A program made the position numbers and the translations under genes. Under the pieces are notes generated by a model. The model saw only the letters and a program-made list of their open reading frames with translations, had not been told where the DNA came from and did not search any database. Source: Chaenocephalus aceratus (lineage: Eukaryota; Chordata; Actinopteri; Perciformes; Channichthyidae). Taken from it: DNA of 64,000 nt. The stretch is taken from the NCBI GenBank assembly GCA_023974075.1, contig CM043801.1, forward strand, positions 21,135,236 to 21,199,235, given 5' to 3'. Positions 31,741 to 44,000 of the stretch are shown in pieces (within the stretch, counting starts at the first letter, position 1; each line of letters starts with the position of its first letter).

Positions 31741-32580
31741 TTTGGCTATGCGTCCCCAGCAAGAAATGTTTGGTTCTAAAAACATTCTGAGAATGTTACA
31801 GTCATTGTTCGAGGAAGGTTTTCAGCGGGAAGTTTTTGTTTGGTTCCCAGAACGTTCTTCTGAAAGGTAGGATAACATTCTCTAAAAACATTCTTAAAAT
31901 GTTTGGTGATAACAGTGTTAGAACATTATGCCCTCCTATAATTAAAACGTTTACAGCGGGAGGTTTTATTTTGGTTTCCAGAATGTTCTTCTGAAAGGTA
32001 GGATAACGTTCTCTAAAAACATTCTTAAAATGTTTTTACTAACATTGTTAGAACATTATGCCCTACTGTTCTTAAAACATTTTCAGCTGCAAGTTAGATT
32101 TTTTATGTTGCCAGAATGTTATTATTTTAGAGAAGGATAACATGGTTTATGTTTAAAAAAGTATGCAAATGTTCTGTGGTAACAATTTACTAAAATATGT
32201 TTACATTATTAGAACATAAAGACATAATATTCCTGTAATTGTTCAACTCAAAATTCCTGGGTAAGTGGACTGACCACTGTGGTCATTAGGATGATTTTGA
32301 TAGTTTACTTAACTATTGGAATTTGACTATTAACATATGTAAAAGGATGACTCGGAATCAGCTGGTGAGCGTAACATTTGTTTATTAGAAAAGGGGAGCT
32401 GGGAGTGGAGGTTGGTTATGGTGGCAGTGGGAAACAGTTGTTCCAGGGTGGGTAGAGAGGCCTGGCTGGTCTTGGGAGTGTGGAAGGCCTTGGAAGGAAT
32501 CCAAAAATGAGTGTGAGGCAAAAGCAGGCAAAGTTGTAAAAGAATATGCTGGTAAAAAGGTAGAGCGGCACGCAACAAAC

Positions 32581-32632
32581 CGTTCACGGCAACAATCTGT
32601 TCACGGCAACAATCCGTTCACGGCAACAATCC
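32581..32632. repeat. 17-bp tandem triplet
   Basis: Three consecutive copies of gttcacggcaacaatc(c/t). Confidence 0.9.
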
Positions 32633-32741
32633 GGCAGCGAATGAGTGCAGGCTGCAGGTTTTCATAATGTGGCTGATGAGCAGGTTGCAGGTGTGGTTGA
32701 TTGGAGATTGCTCCCAGCCGTGTAGAGCAGACCAGCAGGCA

Positions 32742-32761
32742 GGTGGGGGGGGGGGGGGGGG
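32742..32761. repeat. homopolymer G run
   Basis: About 20 consecutive G next to ctttataaaaaaaaata; a likely assembly weak point. Confidence 0.9.
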
Positions 32762-32918
32762 GCTTTATAAAAAAAAATAATAACCTCCTGAAAACATTAT
32801 CCAAATGTTGCTTTCAAAATGTTCTTCTTTGGTTATCATGTAACATTGAGGGACCGTTTTATAAAGAACATCTTTAATGTGTTACCCAACAAGGTCCAAA
32901 ACACATCCTTAACCCCTA

Positions 32919-33335
32919 ATCCCACCAGGAGCGTCTGCGCTGCGGCGTTTTTAGCGATCGCGGCCACTCTAGTCGATGGGTGCTATTCCACCAGACCCGC
33001 TGCGCCGTGCTGCGCCGTGCTGCGCCGTGCTGCGCCGTGCTGCGCCGTGCTGCGCCGTGCTGCGCCGTGTGCGCCGTGCTGCCGCGCGCCGCTCGAAGCG
33101 TCCCAGAAGCTCATCGCCGCAAGGAATTTCTAAAATATAGGATGAATCCTATTTTTGACGCGAAGCAGCGCAGCGCAGGCAGGAAGTGGAACGTTCATCC
33201 AACAACTGCGAGGCTGCACACACGACGCTCCGCTTCCGCAACGTTTTGAAACGCGCCTGGTGGGTTATGACGCAGGAAGAGGTCGCAGTGCGGCGCAGCC
33301 GCAGCACCGCACTGCGCAGACGCTTCCGGTGGGAT
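32919..33335. mobile_element. 417-bp GC-rich MITE with terminal inverted repeats
   Basis: The left end atcccaccaggagcgtctgc and the right end, read inverted, atcccaccggaagcgtctgc match at 18 of 20 positions, and similarity continues inward. The interior is CpG-rich and holds a 10-bp tandem array (33001-33068). No coding capacity. Target duplication is not evident. Confidence 0.7.
33001..33068. repeat. 10-bp tandem array tgcgccgtgc
   Basis: Nearly seven perfect copies of tgcgccgtgc inside the MITE. Confidence 0.95.
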
Positions 33336-33749
33336 CAGGGGGTCAGAATGTTGGAGGCAAAACGTTCCACCTTTGCTGACTTATCACATTAAAGGAACAT
33401 TTTATAAAACACTTTCTGTCATCTCAGGCGTCATAACATCCTGAAAATATTTTCAGAATGTTGCTTGGAGAATGTTCTTTATTTGTTATTATGTAACATT
33501 GAGGGAACGTTTTATAAAACCCTTCTGTCATCTCAGGCCTCAATAACATCCTCAAAACATCCTCTGAATGTTGCAGTTAAAACGTTATGTCTTAGTTAAC
33601 CTTAAACCTTATAGGAACATTATTTGAAAAAATAAACATCCTAAAAAGGTTCTTTGAACATCAGATTAAAACGTTTCTTTAAAACCTTATTAGAACCAAT
33701 AGGTAACGTTAGCCAAAGTTGTGAGAACGTTCCCCGCTAGCTGGGTCAG

Positions 33750-36700
33750 TCTCACACACACACATTACCAAATAGGGAGTATGTGGGAGTTCCCCTCGAT
33801 TCCATTGGGTCTGACGGTCAGAAAGAGATGTCAATCAGCAAAATCGAGCAAGGGGGGCCAGAGATATGGAAAATCCACCCATATGACCCCAGAAGTGTTT
33901 TTTATTGTTGCTAAATCTCTCTAAAAAGGTCACATTTCACTTGTTTTGCATCCATCTTGAAACAGGGTACTGATTATATGTTGTAGTTTGGATTCCTAAA
34001 GCTTTTAGTCTACCATCCCATCATTCATGGGTGGTTTTCACTTTAAGTCTTTTTTTTTTTTTGGAAGGACACCATTTTTCTACTGTGTTCAATCTGAATT
34101 TACTTTAAAATAAAAACATCTATATTGATTCTGACACTTCTACATCCAACGCACAGATGTAACCTTGCTTTGAGAAAAAAGATTATTAATTTAACCCTTT
34201 TAAAAGGGAAGAAATGGTCATTTGTTCTGGGAATGTCATGTTCGAGCCTGAGACCTGAAAAACAGGCTCGGGGGTTAAAGAAGTTTCTGCTACACCATGT
34301 TTGGTTAAAGATATCAGTGAACTCTATACAACAGGTGAAAGAAAATGTGATAAGACAGATGTATAGTGTGGGTGTTGCTGTCTGATCCAATATTGTGACA
34401 TTCCTGAAGCTCTGGCGGTATGTGTCAACAGATAGGGTGGCACAGAATAAATATTAGAGCTCTTTAAAACTATCAAACCTAAAAGAAGCTCTTTGTTAGG
34501 AATTGCTACAAGACGCTACAGAGAATATAAACTATCCTCCTGTGTTTGTGCTTGTTGCAAAGAGACGGCAATACACTAACTATCTTACCTAAGGAGATCA
34601 TCTATGATAAAAAAGACACCTGTCTGATTTCCAAACAGATAACCAAGGTTGTGTCTCAGGGGTTTAAGGTGTGTGGTGAATGCCACAGAAAATGAGTTAC
34701 TTATAAACTGACTCACACTGTCCCTACAGAGCAGGTACTGATGTGTTCAAAGGCTTTAACATGAAATAAGGCAGATATAAACGGCTCCACAATGTTTATT
34801 CAAAACCTGTATTTACACTCTGAGGAAGCACATATACAGTATAGGCTTGCCTTCATTCAGATAACATGTCACACTTAGTAACTTTGTGCCTTTTACTGTG
34901 CACATACTTGGTACACTGCCTGGTTAATTTAAGAAATTGTACACCCAAATATGCAAATAGTTTATAGTTTTATGGAATTATAGTTTCTATTTTAAGACAG
35001 CCATGATAATTACTGGAAGGGAGTTGTTTATCTGTTGATAAGGCATATCCTGAGGTCATGTTAGTTCAAGTGACTTATCAACGTGTCCTCTTCTTCAAAG
35101 ACATTATCATGATGCATTTTATTGGTAGACAATACAGTCAGTTATGTTGCAACATTTCTGCTTCACCCAAAGTGGTGAAATACAATACTAAATGGTAATC
35201 GAATCAAAATATCTTTTGTTACTGTGTCAAAAAAAAAGAATTACATAATCAATCAGAAATGGGTGCACTATTACTAATCCATAAACCTGTTCTTGTTTTT
35301 TTAAAGCTTCTGAATGTCTTCAGTCAGCAAAAAAAAAACATTAATAATCAACCTCGCCCACAGGAAGTGGGAGAAAGGGGCCAAGACCGAGAGCAAAGCA
35401 ATATACTGCAGGCTTTTCCAAGGATCTTTGTGGACTACAGATGCCCTGATCCATGACTAACAGTTAATAAGGCCGTGCTTGCTCTTTGAATGTCCTCTCT
35501 GCTAGCTCTACTGTTTATCAGCTATACAAAAGAACACCCTGGTAAGCAGAGGAATGTTATTTTGGAAAAAAAGAGCAAATGCCTAATGCAAAATACTGAC
35601 TAATCGAGTCTTAAGATTGTGGTGAGCGGATAAACATACTAGAACAATCTGTAATATCTAACTGGTGATTTTCCACTTGCACTTAGGAGAAACAGATTTA
35701 TTTTGGAGACAGCTATACAGTACAGTGTTAGTGGGTGGGAGTTAAGAGGCCATTATGCTTCAGCAGAACTGCTTGTCAGATGGTCAAACAGCTTTTCTCA
35801 TTTCTCAATGTGTTTTTTAACATATTGTTAATAATACGTTATTGTTAAAAGGAAGAACAAATGTATTTCGGAAGATGTACGCTCCATTAGCAGGTAGAAG
35901 GGGTTGTTCCTGTCTGTGTTTTATTGACAATTGAAACAAAATTGCACTGCAGCATGTTTGTCATAGGCAGACAGTTTGTTATTAGTGCTTTTTAGCGTAA
36001 GGGCCGTACTGTCATTTACCATTTAGATTGATTCAGTTTGCTCTCTTACTGTGATGCATCTGGGCAGCTTTGAGCTCTCTATAGCACTTAAACAGGAACA
36101 CTAATGTGGGTCTTTGTTCAATCTCTCTGACGTATGTTTTTTGAACAGCTTTTCAAATCAAATTAATGCAAAACTGTGGGGCGCCATTGAGAAACCAAAA
36201 TGCGTATTCAAAAAATATATTTTTCGCCTTTTAGTTCCAGATTTCTGGTTTGTGGTACAAGACAAGTGATTGACAAAGAAGCTATGTAAGCTGTAGCAGA
36301 GTCAAGAAATGTAATACAACAAATCCAAATCAGAAGAGACTGAAAATATGTGTTTCTATCCCCGTATTTCAGTGATTGTTCCCATTTTGCCCTTGATGAT
36401 TATTCCCATCTTGCCCCTAGACATGGACACCCAGTTCAAACTAACTATTTCTTTATGAGAATAACCCTTACACATGAAAACTTTTGCCCCTTAATCTTGG
36501 TAACTGTCCCCCACCATGTATCTTCAAGCTTTTCTTCGACCTTCTGTTAGAGTTCAGTTTATACCAGACTCACGCCGAAAGGTCACCCCTGCTGAAAAAC
36601 AGAAAAATCAATCCACAATGCAGCCTTTCTTCTATGAATAGGCCAGTCAATGCCATATGAAAATCTCCCTTCCAGTCTGATTGTGTCTCAGCGGCTGGCA

Positions 36701-37060
36701 GTCCCTAGAGATGTCCTTAGCTGTAGCAGCAGGTCAAGGTCACAGTTGATAGATAACACAGGTTAAGACAGGGCAGACGCTAAACTCTCCCTCATGTCAA
36801 AGCTTTAGCACTTATACTTTTATTGAGCTCTCATTCAGATACTCGCTCCCTTCCCTTGTATGCTGGAATTAAATGAGGACTATACTGGTACCATCGTGCT
36901 TTTTATTTTTGCTCTCAGAGGTATTAATAATTCAATGTAGAGTCAAGGTCATCACAGATGGAGACTTTTTAGAAAATAGGCCAGACAACAAGCCCTTTTT
37001 CCTGTCTCAAGTTAAAACAGAAATCTTTGAGCTTTTTTGTTGATGCCCTATTTCTGCAGT
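33750..37060. other. intergenic DNA, no supported gene
   Basis: AT-rich, mostly unique-looking DNA. Open frames are short and lack recognisable domains. I see no repeat of note apart from simple A/T tracts. Confidence 0.5.
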
Positions 37061-37065
37061 TGAAG

Positions 37066-37219
37066 GAATATATATATATATATATCACTTCTTACAGCTT
37101 TATCGTTTGTTGACATTTTGACATTTTCTAAACTCTGCACAGGATTTTGTTTCTACTTTATCATGTATGGTCTTCAAAAAACTGACGATTGAGTGCTTGT
37201 GAACTTCAATAATATGTAC

Positions 37220-37263
<44 letters not shown>

Positions 37264-37288
37264 CGTATATATATATATATATATATAT
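37066..37288. repeat. (AT)n microsatellites
   Basis: ta/at runs at 37070-37085, 37228-37259 and 37267-37289; the last abuts the hAT-like element. Confidence 0.9.
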
Positions 37289-38292
37289 TAATGCTGTCAA
37301 AATTATCGCGTTAACGGCGGTAATTCATTTTTTGAATTAATTGCGTTAAAATATTTAACGCATTTAACGCATGTGCAGAATGGCCCGCCCCATACATCCC
37401 ACCAATGGCAGCGCCAGGGTATGGCTGGGGTAGGCAACACCCATACCAAGAAATGGCTTAGCTCCACCATGAAAAATGATGTTAAAGTAAGCAAAATAAA
37501 GTCCGCCAACTCGCGCGGAGTAAATTGCACAGACAGTGCAGTTAGTAAGATTGATTTCAGTAGCCACTTGTCTGGAAATACCGAAGACCAGAAACGGTTT
37601 TGAAAACTTTTGTCACGTAGTGATCGACTTCTCAATAGAACATCTTTGATAATGTCTTCTGGCCAATCAGAATCAAGATAACGGCGTGGTGTTGTTGCAG
37701 GAAGTCCCGACGGAGAATACTTTTGCTGTAGTACAGTACAATCTGAAATGCGTACCGTCACTTGTGTCACAAAGCGCATTTGCGTACGACAGAGTCGGTC
37801 TCCGTGTGCACAGACAGGGCTGCTGTTAACGTCGGTCTCTGTACAACGGAATTGTGCCAAAACTACGCCAACCGGCTGCCGAGGGAGACTCCCCCCCTTC
37901 ACTGGAGAACTGCGCTAAAAAAGCGGATCACAACGTTCACACTCTGTGGTCACGAAGTACTCCACTAGCCCCCCCCCCCCGTCGACTTTCCTGAAGTACT
38001 CCCCCGTTGATAGAAATCAACACGTAATGAATTAAGACCCCACGGTTTGATGATTGATAGGTGTGCTGTCTTTCATTTTGACACACAGAAAAATGTTATA
38101 ATAAACATACATAGCCTACTGTATGTGAAATGGATATATCCGCCTTCTTTCATTTATCTTTCCATTCCCACAACAATATACATAAAGAAATGGCATATTT
38201 TGGACATAGTTTGAATGGTGATTAATCATGATTAATTAATTTTTAAGCTGTGATTAATCTGATTAAAAATTGTATTCGTTTGACAGCCCTAA
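37289..38292. mobile_element. 1-kb hAT-like non-autonomous element
   Basis: The left end taatgctgtcaaaatta and the right end tttgacagccctaa are inverted repeats (GCTGTCAAA/TTTGACAGC). Near both ends are 'attaat/gcgttaa' blocks. I associate the tagggctgtcaaa terminus with vertebrate hAT-like elements. It sits in a TA microsatellite, which hides the 8-bp duplication. A 199-codon minus-strand frame (37902-37303) matches no transposase I know. Confidence 0.6.
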
Positions 38293-38814
38293 TATATATA
38301 TATACTTCATAGTTATGTGCATGAATGTGAGGAGTGGACATACTGATTAAGAGGGTCTATAACATTGCAGTTTAAATCCCCTGACCATTTATGGGCATAT
38401 TCTTACAGGAACTACCATTTATGACCTATTTTCAAACAGGTTTTAAGAATGAATAGTTACTCACTGAAGGGTGAAAGAAAGCATCGGAAGGAATGTAAAT
38501 TAGGTATAGGTTCAAGCAATTGGCTTTCTTCCAAAATAAAAAAAGTATTTCAAAACAAATATGCAGTATCTGTTTAATATTCATTGAATCATTTGACTTG
38601 CCAAAGCATTTCCTAATTTCACAGGGACATGTCAAACTTGTTAACATTTTACCTTCCTAAAAAAGTGTTTATAAAGCAATAAAGCAATTAATAACCTTTG
38701 TTTCATTCCATTTATTATCACAGTAAATACGCTGAAATTAACGTTTTTTGGTTTTTGTTTATGTTTTTGTTTGTTTTTGTTTTTCCCTCCCCCTTTCCTT
38801 TTTCTCAAGACAGG
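38293..38814. other. intergenic DNA, nothing recognised
   Basis: AT-rich unique-looking sequence between two transposons; no feature seen. Confidence 0.5.
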
Positions 38815-41072
38815 GGCCCTTTCTCATTTCTCTAACTCCCCTCCTCGACTCCCCTCCTCGACTCCTATCCTCGATACTTAGTCCCGCCCACAGGAGATGC
38901 GAGCGGAGGAGCCGAGGAGGGGAACCGAGGAGAGAGGAGGGGAAGCAGCAGGCGGTTAGAGAAATGAGAACTCCTCTCCTCTGAGCGGTCATTTTAAAGA
39001 GACGTCCATTAATGATGACAGGAGGCACAGCAGCCCTCTGTCTGATGGACAGATGTGTTCATGATGACTTATATATTTACTTTGATTCATTCACAGTGCG
39101 GTATAATGAGACAATAACAGGCTACAGATGCGGACACACACATATATATGTATATATTTATATAAATATATACAATTTCAGAATCAAACAGAGCATTCAT
39201 AATAACGTAACACTATCAGAGACTGGATATATCCCCCCCCCCCTCTCTGGTCTCTACAATGAGGAAAATAAATTACGGGCCAAAAGTTTTATTTACAAGT
39301 ATTACAAGTAAGCAGAGGACACCAAACCAACTGAGACCTGTCTGTCCGCTGCATCTACACACACACTGTAGCCTACCACACACACCTACACATAATCAGG
39401 CTACAGCCGTTGTGTATTTTATTATGTGAAGCACTGAATGGTTTTAGAAAAATATCGACTCTTTGTTTGTAGATATCTACTAAACTAAAGCAAATAAAGA
39501 GAGTAGGCCTGTTATACTGAGTGATATATATTATACACACTGCTCTGCTTTCTGCAAGGACCTCACAGCTGTTCTCTCTGTAAACATCGCGTCGCGATGA
39601 AAGCAGTTTCTAAAATAATATCCAGGGGATGCATGCAGAGCTGTCATTGGCTGAGATAAGTCCGGCCGTGCGTCACGACTCTTTGAAACATCTCTGTTCC
39701 CGGAAATGCATCCGCGAAGGAGCCGTGGAGGACCTTTAGAGGCTTCTCAATACTCAAATTTCCCCTCCTCGACTCCTCGACTCCTCGGTCCTCCGGTAGT
39801 GACCCGGAAATGAATTTCAGCGCGCCATTTTGAAGGACGTCTCATTTCTCTAAATGCACACCGAGGACCGAGGATCGAGCGTCGAGGAGGCTCTCTGGAG
39901 GAGCTATAACCGAGGATACACTGATGGTTCCTCCACGGCTTCTCCGTGGATGCATTTCCGGGAACGGTGGAGGCGTGACGCACGGCCGGACTTATCTCAG
40001 CCAATGACAGTTCTGCATGCAACCCCTGGATATTATTTTATTAACTGCTCTCATCGCAACGCGATGTTTACAGTGATAACAGCTGTGAGGTCCGTGCAGA
40101 AAGCAGAGCAGTGTGTAAAATATATATCACTCAGTATAACAGGCCTACTCTCTTTATTTGCTTTAGTTTAGTAGATATCTACAAAGAGTCGATATTTTTC
40201 TAAGACCATTTAGTGCTTCACATAATAAAATACACAACGGCTGTAGCCTGATTATGCTTTAGGAGCTGTACGTGTGTGTTGTACAGTGCGTAGATGCGGC
40301 GGACAGACGGGTCTCAGTTGGTTTGGTGTCCTCTGCTTACTTTTAATACTTGCAAATACAACTTTTGGCCCGTAATTTCAATTCCCCATTTCAGCAACTA
40401 GAGAGAGGGGGGGGGGGGGGGGGGAGGGGGTCTCTGTATCCAGTCTCTGATTGTGTTACGTTATTATGAGAGTGCTCTCATACTTTAAATTGCATATATT
40501 TATATAAATATATTTGTGTGTGTGTGTGCATCTGTAGCCTGGTATTGTCTCATTATACCGCACTCTCAATGAATTCAAAGTAAATATGTGGGGGAACAAT
40601 GTTCAGCTGATCCAGCAGAGATTATAAAATATGACAAAACACTCGACAGCTGATGCAGCTGTTGCCACGTAATAATGAACGGACGTCGCTTTAATATGAC
40701 CGCTCAGAGGAGAGGAGTTCTCATGTCTTTAAACGTCTGCTGCTTCCCCTCCTCTCTCCTCGGTTCCCCTCCTCGGTCCTCCGCTCGCATCTCCTGTGGG
40801 CGGGTCTAAGTATCGAGGAGGGGAGTCGAGGAGGGGAGTCGAGGAGGGGAAATTTGAGTATTGAGAAGCCTCTATGGAGGACCATGGAGGACCCATCAGT
40901 GTACCCATCAGTGTATCCTCCAGAGAGGCTCCTCGATGCTCGATGCTCGGTCCTCGACGTGCATTTAGAGAAATGAGATGTCCTTCAACATGGCGCGCTA
41001 AAATTCATTTCCGGGTCACTACCGGAGGACAGAGGAGTCGAGGAGGGGGATTTGATGAAATGAGAAAGGGCC
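38815..41072. mobile_element. 2.26-kb foldback DNA element
   Basis: The ends match as inverted repeats (ggccctttctcatttc at 38815; gaaatgagaaagggcc ending 41072). Arm L (38815 to about 39740) is the inverted copy of about 39940-40870. A middle block M (about 39745-39935) is the inverted copy of about 40875-41050. The order is thus L-M-L'-M'. The arms include gaggag-rich tracts, a (ta) segment, a homopolymer C run (39233-39243) facing a G run (40407-40432), and a cgcgatg block facing cgcaacgcgatg. No transposase frame. No clear target duplication. Confidence 0.8.
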
Positions 41073-44000
41073 AAGGTCATGAGCTGTCCTTCCCTTCCCC
41101 TCTGTTCCTTCCTTCCGTCACGCTCCATTGAAAAGTTTCCGTGCAATCGTGCAGGTGTTGCTCGGCCTGTGGTGCTTCGTTTCACAAACAGAGCTTGACT
41201 TCTCCTTCTACCGAGTGATTGCTAAACAGGTTGTTTAATGAATACAGGTGCTGTGGTTCTGCTCTGCCTATCAGGGAGACATGATCAATACTGCAGGCAA
41301 GCTGCGTTTAATTGTGTTTTGTCAACACTCAGTGTGAGGAGGCGAGAGGAACATTCCCCAACATCTGCCCAAACCCCAGAAATGTATTCCCTTCTTGATC
41401 CTTTATCAGGCTTGTGATACATACAGCCTTAGAAGAACACCAGTTACAAACAAAATAAAAATGGTTGTTTGTTTGTGTTATGAGAGAAAGGAAATGCAAA
41501 GTCATTTAATAGATTTTGAACACTTACACTATAGGACTTTACATTAGTACATCGTTTTTTAAATACAGTAACATAAGGTGGAGCTATTTCAACCATCCTA
41601 AGGCAATTTTATAATTGCTAAGCTTCTCTACAAGCCACATCCATGATGACTTTTACTGTGAGCTGGTGGAGCAGAGCATTAATATCATGCTTCATTCAAC
41701 CAGAAGGTGGCACTCTATCGCCTTCAGAAAACTACCCGAGTGTCAGAGCCATGACTGTAAAGTTTCTGAAGGTTTATCAAACCAGACGAAATATCATATA
41801 AACAACACCTTCAATGTTATACTGCTGATGTAAATGTACAATGTTAAACTGGATTGCATATTCATTTTACATAGAAAAAAATTGCCCTATTACATATATT
41901 AAACAATTATAATAAATGAAACAGTGGACTGCCCGGAACATTTTAGTCTGAATGGGGCTGTCAGGTTTTGCATGCCTATGAACCTGACCCAGTAACAGAT
42001 GAAAAGAATATGAATGTAATTATGATAACAATTGATCTCACTATCTAGTCTGTTAAAGCAAGATAATTCCCATTTGGGAGGTCTGATAAGAAATTGTTTT
42101 TTTCTGGGTTCAGTGATTCTTGCACTGATAAACCCTGAGCCCAACCACAATACTCCGGCAGACAGTGGCCCAGTGTCCTATCTCCCCTCAATTAACTTCA
42201 AACTGCTCTCCATTACACGCTACAATGAGACACGCAATTTCATTACCTCACACAGGCCCATCAGCGCTACTAATTGTTTTTCTTTTCATTTCCAGCATCC
42301 CTCCATCTCCCAGGGAGTGGGTGTGAAGATATACCATGTTCGAGATAATAGAAAGATACAGCGGTATTGTGGGGTGGGGGGATGCATGAGACTGAGAGAT
42401 GCTACTTGTTCTGGTCCTGTGTACTTGCTGTTTATTGGTCCAGTAAGGAACAGAGTAAGTCCGTATAACCTTCAAAGGCCAGGAACTTGAAGCACTCACC
42501 GACACTTAATTCACAATCAACAAAAGGTCAACACAGACCCAGACACATATACAGAGAGTAGCTCTAGAGCTGTAGTTTACTGTGCTAACTGGCCAATGTC
42601 AGTGTGGACTCACTTCTGTCCTCCAAACACAACAAATCATTACCTGGGCTCTGCTAGAATATAGAAATACTGTACTTCTGTTGCACTCCAAGCAATGTTA
42701 GATATACTTTGATGAGAAAACAACATATTTTCTTTAATGTACAGTTCCCCGATGGACCTGAAAGACGTTTCGTTCTTAAGAGTTTGTACAGAATGTGAAC
42801 ATCTGAAGAGTTTAGCTATCAGCAGACTGGAAATGGTTGATAGATGACCAGGATAAAAAATTGACCATAATAACCCTTATCCATTTAAGATTAGAACATT
42901 TAGGAAAAAAAACCTGATTAGTCATCTGAAAAAGTTGTTTTAACAAATGTGTATAGTCGAAGTATTAGAATGAAATCAATCTTGTCAGACAATATGACAC
43001 AGTATCAAAATACTGCATTAACACTATCAAGCTGTAAAATACTTTTTAAGCTAAACTCATCAGCAAACAGTTGCTTATATAACATCCGGCAGACATGGAG
43101 CGGTGAAATTCATGTTTATATGTTTGTGTCCATATCGTGTCTTCCGTTACAGCTCTTTAGCCGCTTAGTGCTTCACAATGATAAGTAGCTAGTTGCTGGC
43201 TCTGTCTGTGTGTTGTTTGGTGCAGGTAGCAAAAAGTGCTCTGGCTGTAATTAAAGTGATGAGAACGCCAAGACTTAAATGATCCGCAAAGCTTTTCTTT
43301 GAGTGCTTTGATAAGAAACGACCTCCTTTCACATATAGGTAGTATTTTACTCCATTGTTAATATACTTATTGATGATTATAGTTGCTTTAAATACAATTC
43401 TGGTCCACTAGTGCACTATTAAGACCTAGTGATGTATGACATCAGTCAACTCGAGGGGAAAAACACAGCCGGAGCCAGGATGACTTAACTGCCCTTTAAC
43501 CACTCAGAGGAAAGATCTTATTAATATTGGACAAAGTAGTGCATATGAGTAGTTGTGGTGAATTTAGACCCACTGGGCTCCCTGCATTGGTTAGACCCAC
43601 AGAATGACTCATTCTGATTTAAATAAACTCAAAATTGTTCTAAGAAAAGTCAGTATTTGACAGAAATGAGTCAGTCATGTTGCCTGTGACAGAAGCGTGG
43701 CGACGAGTGTGTGGGGCTCTGAATGTTGGGCCTGTGAATGGCCATGATTATTTATTCTTTCTGCCGTTTTGCAGTATGACTGTTGTGTATAATTACACAG
43801 TTACTGCACTGCAAATTAGAGCTGCACGGTGCGAGGAAAATATGATTACGTTGCAATAATGATATTACTTTCGATAAACAAACATATATTGAAGTGTCCT
43901 CATTTCTGCCTTTTTCTGATTTCAGTATACGGCTAAAATACAACAAATCCCTAAATTAAAGGAAATTGTTTCCAGGTAGATTGAACATTTATACTGAAAC

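Larger units (their letters stand above)
31751..33745. repeat. composite repeat of AACATT/AACGTT-motif units
   Basis: 31840-32060 has two tandem units of about 125 bp containing 'cttctgaaaggtaggataac' and 'ttagaacattatgccct', with a third degraded. 32790-32870 and 33380-33560 share 'tgtaacattgaggga.cgttttataaa'. The right end 'gaacgttccccgctagctggg' and left end 'cgtccccagcaag' are loosely inverted. This looks like one DNA element with sub-repeats, enlarged by insertions between about 32240 and 33340. Confidence 0.55.

Noticed and set aside
37303..37902. 199-codon minus-strand frame in the hAT-like element
   Set aside because: No transposase motif; lies in a non-autonomous element and is probably chance.
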